Shown: one piece after another, positions 43,954 to 53,164 of the stretch | How the letters are laid out: each line of letters opens with the position of its first letter | How positions within the stretch are numbered: position 1 is the stretch's first letter | DNA from: Myxococcus stipitatus | Lineage (GTDB): Bacteria > Myxococcota > Myxococcia > Myxococcales > Myxococcaceae | NCBI RefSeq assembly: GCF_037414475.1 | Contig: NZ_CP147913.1 | Location: 7,500,001-7,564,000 of the forward strand | Length of the DNA stretch: 64,000 nucleotides | Direction of reading: 5' to 3' | Made by a program: the position numbers and the translations under genes | Notes under the pieces: generated by a model | What the model was told of the DNA's origin: nothing | The model's database searches: none | Seen by the model: only the letters and a program-made list of their open reading frames with translations

Positions 43954-44013
43954 CCTGAGTCACCCGTCAAGTTTCAGGGTGCTACAGGCCAATAATTAGA
44001 CGTAGCACTCAGG
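43954..44013. promoter_or_regulatory. overlapping inverted repeats upstream of the DNA methyltransferase gene
   Basis: CCTGAGT at 43954-43960 pairs with ACTCAGG at 44007-44013, and GTGCTAC at 43979-43985 pairs with GTAGCAC at 44002-44008 around an A/T-rich loop. The two pairings share bases, so they can form alternative structures or serve as protein-binding sites. No known riboswitch is recognised. Confidence 0.35.
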
Positions 44014-44062
44014 TGACTGCACAGTCCGCCGCGTCCCAGACGAAGAGTCCGACGGAGGCGAG

Positions 44063-44944
44063 ATGTTCGCGGAAGCTGCTGCCCAAAACCTGAAGGTTGT
44101 CCGCCGTTCCCTGAGCGAGAACGTGCACGCGAAGGGCGACGCCTGGACGCTCCTGCGCGGGGACAGCCTGGAGCTTCTGCAGCAGTTCGAGCCCCAGACG
44201 TTCGACATGATTTTCGCGGACCCGCCGTACTTCCTCTCCAACGGGGGGACTACCTGCAAGGGTGGCAAGCGCGTGTCCGTGCAGAAGGGCAACTGGGACG
44301 TGTCGCGCGGGGTGGAGGAGGACCATGCCTTCACCACGGCGTGGCTGGCCGCCTGCCAGCGGCTGCTCAAGCCCACCGGCACGCTCTGGGTGAGCGGCAC
44401 GCAGCACGTCATCTTCAACGCCGGCTTCGCCATGCAGAAGCTCGGCTACAAACTGCTCAACACCGTCACCTGGTTCAAGCCCAACGCGAGCCCCAACCTG
44501 GCGTGCCGGTACTTCACGCACTCCACGGAGCTGCTCATCTGGGCCTCCCCCAAGTCGGGCGGCAAGCTCCAGCACGTCTTCAACTACTCGAAGATGAAGG
44601 CGGACAACGGCGGCAAGCAGATGCGCGACGCCTGGGTCCTTCCTCCCTCCGGCGACGCGGAAGTCACCGCGGACGGCGAGGGCCGGCTGTGGACGCTCAC
44701 CGTCCCGCGCGGCGGCGAGGAGAAGGCCTTCGGCAGCCACCCCACGCAGAAGCCCGTGGCCCTGCTGGAGCGCATCATCGAGGCCAGCACCCCCGAGGAC
44801 GCGCTCATCCTGGACCCCTTCAACGGCAGCGGGACGACGGGCGTCGCCGCCCTCAAGCTCAACCGCCGCTACGTGGGCATCGACATGGATGCGAAGTACC
44901 TGGAGCTCTCCGAGAAGCGGCTCAAGGCCGTCTCCTCGAAGTAG
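44063..44944 (+). CDS. DpnA-like adenine-specific DNA methyltransferase
   Basis: A 293-residue SAM-dependent DNA methyltransferase with motif order DPPY (residues 53-56, in DMIFADPPYFLSNGG) before the SAM loop (DPFNGSGTTGVAALKL near 250). The sequence follows DpnA (the second DpnII methylase, GATC) closely by memory: KGNWDVSR, WVSGTQHVIFNAGFAMQ, NLACRYFTHSTELLIWA, MKADNGGKQMRDAW, SHPTQKPVALLERII. No restriction gene lies next to it, so it appears to be an orphan methyltransferase. Specificity for GATC is inference. GGAGGCGAG precedes the start. Confidence 0.88.
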   Translation: MFAEAAAQNLKVVRRSLSENVHAKGDAWTLLRGDSLELLQQFEPQTFDMIFADPPYFLSNGGTTCKGGKRVSVQKGNWDVSRGVEEDHAFTTAWLAACQRLLKPTGTLWVSGTQHVIFNAGFAMQKLGYKLLNTVTWFKPNASPNLACRYFTHSTELLIWASPKSGGKLQHVFNYSKMKADNGGKQMRDAWVLPPSGDAEVTADGEGRLWTLTVPRGGEEKAFGSHPTQKPVALLERIIEASTPEDALILDPFNGSGTTGVAALKLNRRYVGIDMDAKYLELSEKRLKAVSSK

Positions 44945-44968
44945 CTCCGGTGTCCCCCCGTCCCGCGC

Positions 44969-46723
44969 TCAGGCGCGGGACAGGATGAGCTCCACGCCCT
45001 GCCGCGCGATGGGGTGGTAGCGCTCCCCGTACTGCTTGAAGAGCGAGCGCGCCAGGCCCCGGTGCTCTCGCGAAGCGCTGAGCACGCCGTACAAGGGCTT
45101 GAGGTACTTCATGCGGCCCACCTCGCCCAGGAACGCCTCCGCGCGGCCCACCGCCGGCTCCCAGCCCGCGCGCAGCGACGCCACCAGCCACGCCACCAGC
45201 ACCTCCGAGTTGCGGCTTCGCGTGAGGCCGAAGCGCTCGTCGAGCTGACGGAACAAGTCCTTGGGCGCGTCCGCCGGCGTCCACTCCAGGAAGAGCTGCC
45301 ACTCCGCGGGCGTCCAGTCCTTCACCGCGTCCACGGACGGCACCGTGCCGCGCGCACGCAAGAGGGCCTCCAGGCGCCGCGAGCGAGGCGCGGGCGCGCT
45401 CACGGGCACGCCAGGACGGCGCAGGTACGCCTCCGCGTTGACCCGGTTGAGCACCCCGGGCAGCTCCCGCTCCGTGAAGGCGATGAACTCCTCGGTGGTG
45501 AGCGCCTTGAAGCGGTACGTGGCCAGATAGCTGCGCAGGAAGCCGTCGAACTTCTCGCGCCCCACCGCGTCCTCCATGGCCCGGAGGAACAGGTAGCCCT
45601 TCTCGTACGGAATCTGGGAGAAGGCCTCGTCCGGGTCCACCCCCGTCAGGTGCGTGCGCAGCGCCGTCAGGTGCGGGTGCTCGCGGAAGTGGTGCAGGGC
45701 CTCGTCCAGCGCCCGGCGTCCCAGCGCCGCGTGCAGCGCGGCCACTTCCGGCCCGGCCAGCGCCTCCAGGATGCGGCGCTCGGCGAACACGGTGAAGCCC
45801 TCGTTGAGCCAGAAGTGCTCCGCGGAGGCATTGGTCACCAGGTTGCCCGTCCACGAGTGCGCCAGCTCGTGCGCCACCACGTTGACCAGGCTCTTGTCCC
45901 CGGCAATCAGCGTGGGCGTGAGGAACGTCAAACGGGGATTCTCCATGCCGCCGTAGGGGAACGACGGGGGCATGGTGAGCAAATCAAACCGCTCCCAGTC
46001 ATACGGCCCGAAGAGGGACTCGGCGGCGCGCAGCATGTCGTCCACGCCGGAGAACTCCTCCGCCGAGTCCTCCAGCAGCTCCGGCTCCGCCCACACGCGC
46101 GAGCGCGGGCCCAGCTCCTTCGGCGCCAGGCTCCCCACCGCGAAGGCCAGCAGGTAGGGCGGCACCGGCTGCGGCATCTCGTACTGCTCCTCCGCCTCCA
46201 CGCCGTGCTCCTCGCGCCGCACGAAGCTGGCCGCCATGACGGCCTTGAGCGCCTTGGGCACCCGCAGCGCCGCGCGGTACCGGATGCGGATGCGAGGCGT
46301 GTCCTGGAGCGGCACCACGCTGCGCGCGTGAATCGCCTGGCATTGGCTGTAGAGGAACGGGTGCTGACCACCCGCCGTCTGCGGCGGGGTCAGCCACTGA
46401 AGCGCGCTGGCCGTGGGAGACGTGCGGTAGTGCACGGTCAGCTGCCGCACGCCCGGAGGCAACTCCACCCTCAGCCGGCTCCCCAGGATGGGTTCGGGAG
46501 GTGCCAGCATGTAAGGCAAGGGGCGACCCCCAGCGTCTACGACTCTGAGAATCTCCAAGTCCCGCGTGTCCAAATCCAGCGGGCCCGCGGATGCTTCCTT
46601 GAGCGTCAACGTGGCTTCGGCGTGAAGTCTCCTTGTGTGGAAGTCCACTCGGGCCTTCCAGTCCAGGGTTTCCGTCTCGGGCTGCGTGCTGTCGTTGTAG
46701 GAGTGCGGGTCGGGGCGAGCCAT
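44969..46723 (-). CDS. M1-family (leukotriene-A4-hydrolase-like) aminopeptidase
   Basis: A 584-residue zinc aminopeptidase. The exopeptidase motif GGMEN is at residues 258-262; the zinc site is HELAH at 285-289 with Glu308 in WLNEGF. The N-terminal beta domain (about 20-200) and C-terminal helical domain of the LTA4H-like branch are both present. No signal peptide, so probably cytoplasmic, where it removes N-terminal residues from peptides. It is divergent from the fadN operon, with about 130 bases between the starts. Confidence 0.9.
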   Translation of the reverse strand: MARPDPHSYNDSTQPETETLDWKARVDFHTRRLHAEATLTLKEASAGPLDLDTRDLEILRVVDAGGRPLPYMLAPPEPILGSRLRVELPPGVRQLTVHYRTSPTASALQWLTPPQTAGGQHPFLYSQCQAIHARSVVPLQDTPRIRIRYRAALRVPKALKAVMAASFVRREEHGVEAEEQYEMPQPVPPYLLAFAVGSLAPKELGPRSRVWAEPELLEDSAEEFSGVDDMLRAAESLFGPYDWERFDLLTMPPSFPYGGMENPRLTFLTPTLIAGDKSLVNVVAHELAHSWTGNLVTNASAEHFWLNEGFTVFAERRILEALAGPEVAALHAALGRRALDEALHHFREHPHLTALRTHLTGVDPDEAFSQIPYEKGYLFLRAMEDAVGREKFDGFLRSYLATYRFKALTTEEFIAFTERELPGVLNRVNAEAYLRRPGVPVSAPAPRSRRLEALLRARGTVPSVDAVKDWTPAEWQLFLEWTPADAPKDLFRQLDERFGLTRSRNSEVLVAWLVASLRAGWEPAVGRAEAFLGEVGRMKYLKPLYGVLSASREHRGLARSLFKQYGERYHPIARQGVELILSRA

Positions 46724-46785
46724 GGAAGGTCTGTTTTCTTAGCCGGGGTGATGACCCCATGGCGAGGGGCCCCACCTTCCGAACA

Positions 46786-46814
46786 GATTGACTTTCGGGT
46801 CAATCGCCTACATT
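46786..46814 (+). promoter_or_regulatory. candidate operator and promoter for fadN-fadA
   Basis: A perfect inverted repeat GATTGAC-N6-GTCAATC lies at 46786-46805. It overlaps a possible -35 (TTGACT, 46788-46793) and is followed after 15 bases by TACATT (46809-46814), a possible -10. The position is 39 bases before the fadN start, which fits repression by a fatty-acid-responsive regulator such as a TetR or GntR type. The spacer is shorter than ideal. Confidence 0.45.
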
Positions 46815-46852
46815 TGTGCAGTCCCCTAATTCCCTCAAGGGAGCCTCTTCCA

Positions 46853-49243
46853 ATGACGACGCGGATCCGCAAGGTAGCTGTGCTGGGCGCCGGAGTGATG
46901 GGCAGCGGCATCGCCGCCCATCTGGCCAACTCGGGCGTTCGCGCGCTCCTCCTGGACATCGTTCCGCCGAAGGCCGCTCCGGGCGAGGACACCTCGTCCA
47001 AGGCCTTCCGCAACAAGTTCGCCCTCGGGGCGCTGGCCAACATGCGCAAGCAGAAGCCCAGCCCCATCATGTCCGAGCAGGTGTTCACCGCCATCGAGGT
47101 GGGCAACTTCGAGGACGACCTGCACCGCATCGCCGACTGCGACTGGGTCATCGAGGTGGTGAAGGAGGACCTGGCCGTCAAGCAGGCGCTCTTCGAGAAG
47201 GTGGAGAAGCACGCCCGCAAGGACGCCATCGTCTCCTCCAACACCTCTGGCATGTCGATTGTCGGCATGACGCAGGGCCGGGGCGCGGCGTTCAAGAAGA
47301 ACTTCCTCGTCACGCACTTCTTCAACCCGGTCCGCTACATGAAGCTCCTGGAGCTCGTGGCGGGCGCGGAGACCGACCCGGCGGTGATGAAGACCATCCA
47401 CCGCTTTGGTGAGGAGGTCCTCGGCAAGGGCATCGTCTACGGCAAGGACACCACCAACTTCATCGCGAACCGCATCGGCGTGTACGGGATGATGCGGACC
47501 ATCGCCGCCATGGGGCCCGCGGAGCTGTCCATCGAAGAGGTGGACAAGATTTTCGGCCCCGCCATGGGCCGCCCCAAGTCCGCCGTGTTCCGCACCGCGG
47601 ACATCGTCGGCCTGGACACCTTCATCCACGTGTCGAAGAACTGTTACGACACGCTGACCCAGGATGAGGAGCGCAGCGTCTTCGCCATCCCGGAGTTCCT
47701 CCAGAAGATGGTGGAGAAGGGCATGCTGGGCGACAAGTCTGGCGGCGGCTTCTACAAGAAGGACCGCAGCAGCGGCGGCAAGGACATCCTCGCGCTGGAT
47801 TTGAAGACGCTGGAGTACCGGCCGCAGGGCAAGGTGCGCTTCGAGTCGCTGGGCGCCGCCCGCGAGGTGGAGAACGTCAAGGAGCGCGTGGCCGTCGTCC
47901 TCAACGGGACGGACAAGGCCGCGAAGTTCGCCGAGCAGGTGACGCTGGACGTGCTGGCCTACACCAGCCGCCGCATCCCGGAGATTGCGGACGACGTGGT
48001 CAACGTGGACCGCGGCGTGCGCTGGGGCTTCGGCTGGGACTTGGGGCCCTTCGAGGTGTGGGACGCGTACGGCGTGAAGAAGGGCGTCGAGCGGATGAAG
48101 GCGCTGGGCCTCAAGCCCGCCAAGTGGGTGGAGGACATGCTGGCCGCGGGCCGCGAGTCCTTCTACGGCGTGGAGGGTGGCAAGGACACGTACTGGGACA
48201 TCCCCAGCAAGTCCGTGAAGGTGGTGCCGGAGAACGCGCGCACGCAGCGCGTGGAGTACCTCAAGCGCGGCAACAAGAAGGTCGCCGGCAACGACTCCGC
48301 CACCCTGTGGGATTTGGGCGACGGCGCCACGCTGCTGGAGTTCCACACGAAGATGAACTCCATCGATGACCAGATCATCGAGATGATGCACACGGCGCTG
48401 GACGAGACGGAGAAGAACTTCAAGGGCCTGGTGATTGGCAACGACGGCGCCAACTTCTCCGCGGGCGCCAACATCGTCGCGCTGGTGTGGGCGGCGAAGA
48501 GCGGCGAGTACGAGGCCATCCGCAAGCTGGTGACGTCCTTCCAGCAGGCCAACCAGCGCATGCGCTACAGCCCGGTGCCCGTGGTGACGGCGCCCTTCAA
48601 CCTCACCCTGGGCGGCGGCGCCGAGGTGACGATGGGCGGCAACGCGGTGCAGGCGAGCGCGGAGCTGTACATGGGCCTCGTCGAGGTCGGCGTGGGCCTC
48701 ATCCCCGGCGGCGGCGGCAACATGCAGCTGCTCCGCAACGTCTACGGCGCGTACGCCACGGACAAGGACTTCGACCCGCTGCCCTTCCTCAAGAAGGTGT
48801 TCCTGTCCATCGGCACCGCCAAGGTGGCCACCAGCGCCGAGGAGGCGCGCGAGGCGGGCTTCCTCTCCTTGGCGGACGGCATCAGCGCCAACCGCGACTT
48901 CCTCCTGTCGGACGCGAAGGCGCGCGTGCTGGGCATGGCGGACGCGGGCTTCCGCGCGCCGCGTCCCACGCGCTTCCGCCTGGGCGGCCCCAGCGGCTAC
49001 GCCACCATCGACATGATGCTGTACGACATGGAGATGAACGGCCAGGTCAGCGCCCACGACCGCAAGATTGGCCAGAAGCTGGCCCGCGTGCTGACCGGCG
49101 GTGACACGAGCACCACGGCGCTTGTGACGGAGGACAAGCTGCTCGAGCTGGAGGCCGAGGCCTTCCTGAGCCTGTGCGGCGAGGAGAAGACCCAGGACCG
49201 TCTGACGCACATGATTGAGAAGGGCAAGCCGCTGCGCAACTAG
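46853..49243 (+). CDS. fadN: 3-hydroxyacyl-CoA dehydrogenase/enoyl-CoA hydratase (FadN-like)
   Basis: Bifunctional beta-oxidation enzyme, 796 residues. The N-terminal NAD-binding domain has VAVLGAGVMGSGIAAHLANS, then the dehydrogenase C-terminal parts (TTNFIANRIGVYGM, GFGWDLGPFEVWDAYG). Unlike FadB, the enoyl-CoA hydratase domain lies at the C-terminus (NFSAGANIVAL, FNLTLGGGAEVTMGG, VGLIPGGGGNMQLL), which is the FadN order. With the thiolase gene 79 bases downstream it forms a fatty-acid degradation operon. The start at 46853 has AAGGGAG upstream; the very long open frame to 45014 is antisense to the aminopeptidase. Confidence 0.92.
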   Translation: MTTRIRKVAVLGAGVMGSGIAAHLANSGVRALLLDIVPPKAAPGEDTSSKAFRNKFALGALANMRKQKPSPIMSEQVFTAIEVGNFEDDLHRIADCDWVIEVVKEDLAVKQALFEKVEKHARKDAIVSSNTSGMSIVGMTQGRGAAFKKNFLVTHFFNPVRYMKLLELVAGAETDPAVMKTIHRFGEEVLGKGIVYGKDTTNFIANRIGVYGMMRTIAAMGPAELSIEEVDKIFGPAMGRPKSAVFRTADIVGLDTFIHVSKNCYDTLTQDEERSVFAIPEFLQKMVEKGMLGDKSGGGFYKKDRSSGGKDILALDLKTLEYRPQGKVRFESLGAAREVENVKERVAVVLNGTDKAAKFAEQVTLDVLAYTSRRIPEIADDVVNVDRGVRWGFGWDLGPFEVWDAYGVKKGVERMKALGLKPAKWVEDMLAAGRESFYGVEGGKDTYWDIPSKSVKVVPENARTQRVEYLKRGNKKVAGNDSATLWDLGDGATLLEFHTKMNSIDDQIIEMMHTALDETEKNFKGLVIGNDGANFSAGANIVALVWAAKSGEYEAIRKLVTSFQQANQRMRYSPVPVVTAPFNLTLGGGAEVTMGGNAVQASAELYMGLVEVGVGLIPGGGGNMQLLRNVYGAYATDKDFDPLPFLKKVFLSIGTAKVATSAEEAREAGFLSLADGISANRDFLLSDAKARVLGMADAGFRAPRPTRFRLGGPSGYATIDMMLYDMEMNGQVSAHDRKIGQKLARVLTGGDTSTTALVTEDKLLELEAEAFLSLCGEEKTQDRLTHMIEKGKPLRN

Positions 49244-49322
49244 CGGCCCGCCGGTATCCATTGACCACGACACAAAGATTCGCTGAATGCCCGGGGGCTC
49301 CCCGGGCAAGGAGACAAGCAAA

Positions 49323-50495
49323 ATGCCTGCTCGAGTCGTGATTGCCAGCGCGGTCCGCACGCCGTTCACCCGCGCGCACAAGGGCGAGTTCAAGGACACG
49401 CGGCCGGATACGCTGGCCGCCATCGCCATCAAGGAAGCGGTCGCCAAGGTTCCCGGGCTGAAGGGCTCGGATGTCGAGGACGTGGTCCTCGGCTGTGCCA
49501 TGCCCGAGGCGGAGCAGGGCATGAACGTGGCGCGTCAGGCCACGCTCCTGGCGGGCCTGCCGGTGGACGTGCCGGCGATGACCATCAACCGCTTCTGTTC
49601 CTCTGGAACGCAGGCCATCGCCCAGGTGGCCGCGGCCATCCAGGCGGGGCAGATTCACGTGGGAATCGGCGGTGGCACCGAGTCCATGTCCATGGTCCCC
49701 ATGGGCGGCAACAAGGTGAGCGCCAACCCTGAAATCATGGCGAACCACCCGGAGATCTACTCCTCCATGGGTGTGACGGCGGAGAACATCGCCTCGCGTC
49801 ACAACGTGTCGCGTGAGGACTCGGACAAGTTCGCCGCCGAGAGCCAGCGCCGCGCCGCCGCCGCGCGGGAGCAGGGCAAGTTCGCCGCGGAGATCATCCC
49901 CGTCACGACCACCGTGTATGACGAGGAAGGCAACGCGAAGACGGTGACGGTGTCGGTGGACACCATCCTGCGCCCGGAGACGACGTTCGAAGGCCTGAAC
50001 AAGCTCAAGCCCGCGTTCAACGCCAAGGGCGTGGTGACGGCCGGCAACGCGTCGCCGCTGACCGACGGCGCGGCGGCCGCGGTGGTGATGAGCGAGGAGA
50101 AGGCGAAGGAGCTGGGCGTCAAGCCGCTGGGCTACTTCCTGGACTTCGCCGTCGCGGGTGTGCCTCCGGAGGTCATGGGCATCGGCCCCGTGCCCGCGGT
50201 GCGCAAGCTCCTGGCGAAGAACAAGCTCGAGGTGAAGGACATCGACGTCTTCGAGCTGAACGAGGCCTTCGCTCCCCAGGCGCTGTACTGCATCCGTGAG
50301 CTGGGCATCTCCATGGACAAGGTGAACCCGAACGGTGGCGCCATCGCCCTGGGCCACCCGCTGGGCGTGTCCGGTGCGCGCCTGGTCGCCACGATTCTGC
50401 AGGAGCTCAAGCGCCGCAACGGCCGCTACGGCGTCGTCACCATGTGCATCGGTGGCGGCATGGGCGCTGCGGCGCTCATCGAGAACGCGAAGTAA
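49323..50495 (+). CDS. fadA: acetyl-CoA acyltransferase (thiolase)
   Basis: Thiolase of 390 residues that cleaves 3-ketoacyl-CoA into acetyl-CoA and a shortened acyl-CoA, the last step of beta-oxidation. The nucleophilic cysteine is in NRFCSSGTQAIA near residue 90; the NEAFAPQAL and GGAIALGHPLGVSGARL blocks and the late cysteine in VVTMCIGGGMG are in place. It follows fadN closely. AAGGAGA precedes the ATG. Confidence 0.95.
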   Translation: MPARVVIASAVRTPFTRAHKGEFKDTRPDTLAAIAIKEAVAKVPGLKGSDVEDVVLGCAMPEAEQGMNVARQATLLAGLPVDVPAMTINRFCSSGTQAIAQVAAAIQAGQIHVGIGGGTESMSMVPMGGNKVSANPEIMANHPEIYSSMGVTAENIASRHNVSREDSDKFAAESQRRAAAAREQGKFAAEIIPVTTTVYDEEGNAKTVTVSVDTILRPETTFEGLNKLKPAFNAKGVVTAGNASPLTDGAAAAVVMSEEKAKELGVKPLGYFLDFAVAGVPPEVMGIGPVPAVRKLLAKNKLEVKDIDVFELNEAFAPQALYCIRELGISMDKVNPNGGAIALGHPLGVSGARLVATILQELKRRNGRYGVVTMCIGGGMGAAALIENAK

Positions 50496-50529
50496 TCGCT
50501 GACTCGGGCCTCAGGGCCTGAAGACTCTG

Positions 50530-50566
50530 CGGGCCCCGGGATGTGCTTCCGGGGCCCGTTGTCTTT
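50530..50566. terminator. intrinsic terminator after fadA
   Basis: A 10-bp perfect stem CGGGCCCCGG/CCGGGGCCCG with a nine-base loop, followed by TTGTCTTT. It lies between the convergent fadA and MutS-like genes and may serve both. Confidence 0.8.
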
Positions 50567-50575
50567 CCGGGGCCT

Positions 50576-52498
50576 TCAGTTCGAGGGCGCCTCGGGGTCA
50601 TCCACGGGGACCCCCGCGAGGCGCAGGACACGCAGGGCGTTGGTGGTGTCGACGACGCCCTCTCGCAGCGTGTAGTCGAAGACCATCTTCCCTTCCTCCA
50701 GGTGGTCGCGGAAGTGGACGTTGCGCACGTGGGCGCCGGGCTCGTTGGCGAGGGCCGTCAGCGACAAGTCGTGCGTGGTGACGGCGCCGCAGGCCCCCGT
50801 GGACAAGAGGAGGCGGAGGACCTCGCGCGAGGCGAGCTGGCGCTCGCGGGTGTTGGTGCCCAGGAGGATTTCGTCGAGGAGGAACAGGGCCTGTCCGTTC
50901 GCGGTGCGTGAGGCATCCAGCACGGCCTTGATGCGCTGCACCTCCGCGTAGAAGTAGGAGACGCCGCGCTCCAGCGAGTCCTTCACGCGCATGCTGGTGA
51001 GCACGTGGAGGGGAGACAGGCGCAGCGACGTGGCGCACACGGGCGCGCCGGCGAGCGCCAGGACGACGTTGGTGCCCATGGCGCGCATGAGGGTCGTCTT
51101 GCCGCTCATGTTGGAGCCGGTGATGACCAGGGCGTGCGCGGGGCCGGGCAGGGACACGTCGTTGGGCACCGGGGCATCCAGGAGCGGGTGGCCCAGTTGC
51201 CTGGCTTCCATGACCGGGCCTCGGGGCTCGAGGGTGGGCCAGGCGAAGGCGGGCCGGTCATGGGCGAGGCCCGCGATGCAGGACAGGGCCTCGAGCTCGG
51301 CGAGGGACTCGAACCAGTGGCGCAGGCGGGCGCCGTGCTTCGCGCGCCAGTTCTCCAGCGCGAAGAGGGCGTGGATGTCCCAGAGGGTGAGCCAGTGCAC
51401 CAGGGGGTGGAACTGGTGGCGCTTGAACTCGATGAGCGAGAAGAGCTGGCTGAAGCGGCGGAAGTGCGCCGACACGGGGGGCTCGCCCTGGGGCTGGAGG
51501 CCCTGCTGGAGGTTGCGCAGGAGGGGGTGTTCGAAGCGCTGGCTCTCCATGCGCTCGAAGAGCGGGGCGTAGCGGACGAAGCCCTGCTCACCCTTCTCCA
51601 CGGCCTCGTCCATCTTGCGCAGCGTGCGGCGCGTGGCCACGGCGACGGCGAGCTGCGCGGCGAGGCCCGCCCAGACGGAGGAGCCCGGGAGCACTCCGAC
51701 TTCGCCCAGGATGAAGAGCGTCAGCGTCACCGGGGGCAGGAGGATGGCGAGGGGGCGGGACCAGCGGATGGAGGTGAGGGAGGGGCCGGCTTCGGCCCAT
51801 TGGATGAAGAGGCTCGGGTCGGCCTTCTCCTTGGCCACGGTGCGTGCGTCGACGCAGAGGTCCTGGCGGAAGTCCACGCGAGGGGCCAACTCCTTGGCCG
51901 CGCCCTGACGGGCCTCCACGGTCTCCACCGTCGCGGGTGAGGAGAGCCAGGAGGCCAGTCGTTCTTCACCGGCGCGTGTCGCCGTCTCGTTGAGGAGTTG
52001 GAAGAGGCTGCCCTGCCCGAAGACGTCCAGGTCGGGGGTGTAGAGATGGGAAGGAGAGGCGAAGCGTTCGCCGCGTTCGGGGAACTCGTGCCAGCCGTGG
52101 CCGAGCCGGGCGAGGCCTCGCTCGTTGAGCGTGACGTAGAGGCGTTGGCGGGCCTCGCGGCGGAAGATTTGATGATGCAGGACGGCGAGCACGCCGTAGA
52201 AGACGGCCGCGCCCACCGCGCCCCACCACCACGTCTTGGGGATGCGACCGGTGATGATGAGTCCGCCGAGGATGACGGCGACGAGGAAGGCGAGGGTGCG
52301 GAGGTTGGCGTAGCGAGCGCTGACGCTGTCCAAGGCGGACAGCTCCGCCTGGGCGGCGGCGCGGCGCTCGGTGTACGTGGCGTGGGGAGTGGGGGGCGTG
52401 ACGTTCGCGGACACTGTGGCCGCGCATGCTGTGCTTCCAGCCTCCCCAGGGCAAGAGCCCCCTGTCCCGGTGGGGGCTGCGGACGCTTGAGGCGTCAT
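50576..52498 (-). CDS. membrane-anchored MutS-like ATPase
   Basis: A 640-residue relative of mismatch-repair MutS lacking the mismatch-recognition domain. It has two N-terminal hydrophobic segments (LAFLVAVILGGLIITG and WWWGAVGAAVFYGVLAVLH) and two more near the middle (LAILLPPVTLTLFILG and following). The C-terminal ATPase is complete: Walker A ITGSNMSGKTTLMRAMG, signature ERGVSYFYAEVQRI, Walker B ALFLLDEILLGTNTRER, then VTTHDLSL. Similar membrane MutS-like proteins are widespread but uncharacterised. The start is uncertain; a GTG near 52411 would also give a complete protein. Confidence 0.8.
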   Translation of the reverse strand: MTPQASAAPTGTGGSCPGEAGSTACAATVSANVTPPTPHATYTERRAAAQAELSALDSVSARYANLRTLAFLVAVILGGLIITGRIPKTWWWGAVGAAVFYGVLAVLHHQIFRREARQRLYVTLNERGLARLGHGWHEFPERGERFASPSHLYTPDLDVFGQGSLFQLLNETATRAGEERLASWLSSPATVETVEARQGAAKELAPRVDFRQDLCVDARTVAKEKADPSLFIQWAEAGPSLTSIRWSRPLAILLPPVTLTLFILGEVGVLPGSSVWAGLAAQLAVAVATRRTLRKMDEAVEKGEQGFVRYAPLFERMESQRFEHPLLRNLQQGLQPQGEPPVSAHFRRFSQLFSLIEFKRHQFHPLVHWLTLWDIHALFALENWRAKHGARLRHWFESLAELEALSCIAGLAHDRPAFAWPTLEPRGPVMEARQLGHPLLDAPVPNDVSLPGPAHALVITGSNMSGKTTLMRAMGTNVVLALAGAPVCATSLRLSPLHVLTSMRVKDSLERGVSYFYAEVQRIKAVLDASRTANGQALFLLDEILLGTNTRERQLASREVLRLLLSTGACGAVTTHDLSLTALANEPGAHVRNVHFRDHLEEGKMVFDYTLREGVVDTTNALRVLRLAGVPVDDPEAPSN

Positions 52499-52840
52499 CC
52501 GCTCGTCACGAGCGGGGTGTTTCGAGTACCCCGTGCGGTACCGGCGGACCTCCTATTGGATGCAGGAGGGGCGGAGGGGCCCATGTGCCCTGGGCCTATG
52601 TCCTGGTGCGCGCCACGAGCAATTCTTGGTGTTGCCCTCGGAGTCGCACGAGGTTGGGGTCGCCTCGCGTCCCTGACCGCTGGGGGAAGTTCAGAGACAA
52701 GTGTCTCCCGCGAAGCGGTCCGCTCCGGTGTCGCCCGATGGCTGGGGGGCTCTCCAGGAGAGCCTTGTTGATGGGCTTCAGGAAGGCGCCCTTCTCGGTG
52801 AACTGGCGCCGAGGGCCGGGAGTGGGGCGCCGAACCGCTG

Positions 52841-53164
52841 GTGTACGGGGATGTGCCAGCGTTCTTTGAGGTGCACGCCTACATGCTGCTGCTGTGCATT
52901 GCGTCCGCCGAAGCGACGTGGGCAGAGGATGATGCCCCTACCGCTGTTGGACGTGAACAGCCTGTGCTCTTGAGATGGGGCGGGTATCCGCTACGGGTCA
53001 TGAACACGCGTTTGCCCGGCGAAGACCTGACGTTGAACTCTGAGCTGACGTCGCATTTCGATCCCGCGAACAAGCTGCCCTCCGACTTTGTCTGGCCGCA
53101 GTCCTTACGGGCTCCAATCGTCAGGTCTGAGTCTCATGCCCAAGGATGGCCCCTCACGCACTGA
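52841..53164 (+). pseudogene. remnant of an unidentified gene
   Basis: The frame is open from a TGA near 52797 and reads WGAEPLVYGDVPAFFEVHAY before and through a GTG at 52841, then HFDPANKLPSDFVWPQSL towards the end. It seems to be an internal or C-terminal piece of a lost gene, since nothing upstream provides a start with a ribosome site. Family not recognised. Confidence 0.3.

Noticed and set aside
44341-44988. Overlapping frame inside the DNA methyltransferase gene
   Set aside because: Shadow in another frame; the methyltransferase motifs lie in the frame from 44063.
45014-46852. 600-codon upstream extension of fadN
   Set aside because: Runs antisense through the aminopeptidase gene; the FadN family start lies at 46853 with a ribosome site.
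46835-49522. 895-codon open frame opposite fadN
   Set aside because: High-GC shadow frame of low complexity; the plus strand has complete catalytic motifs.
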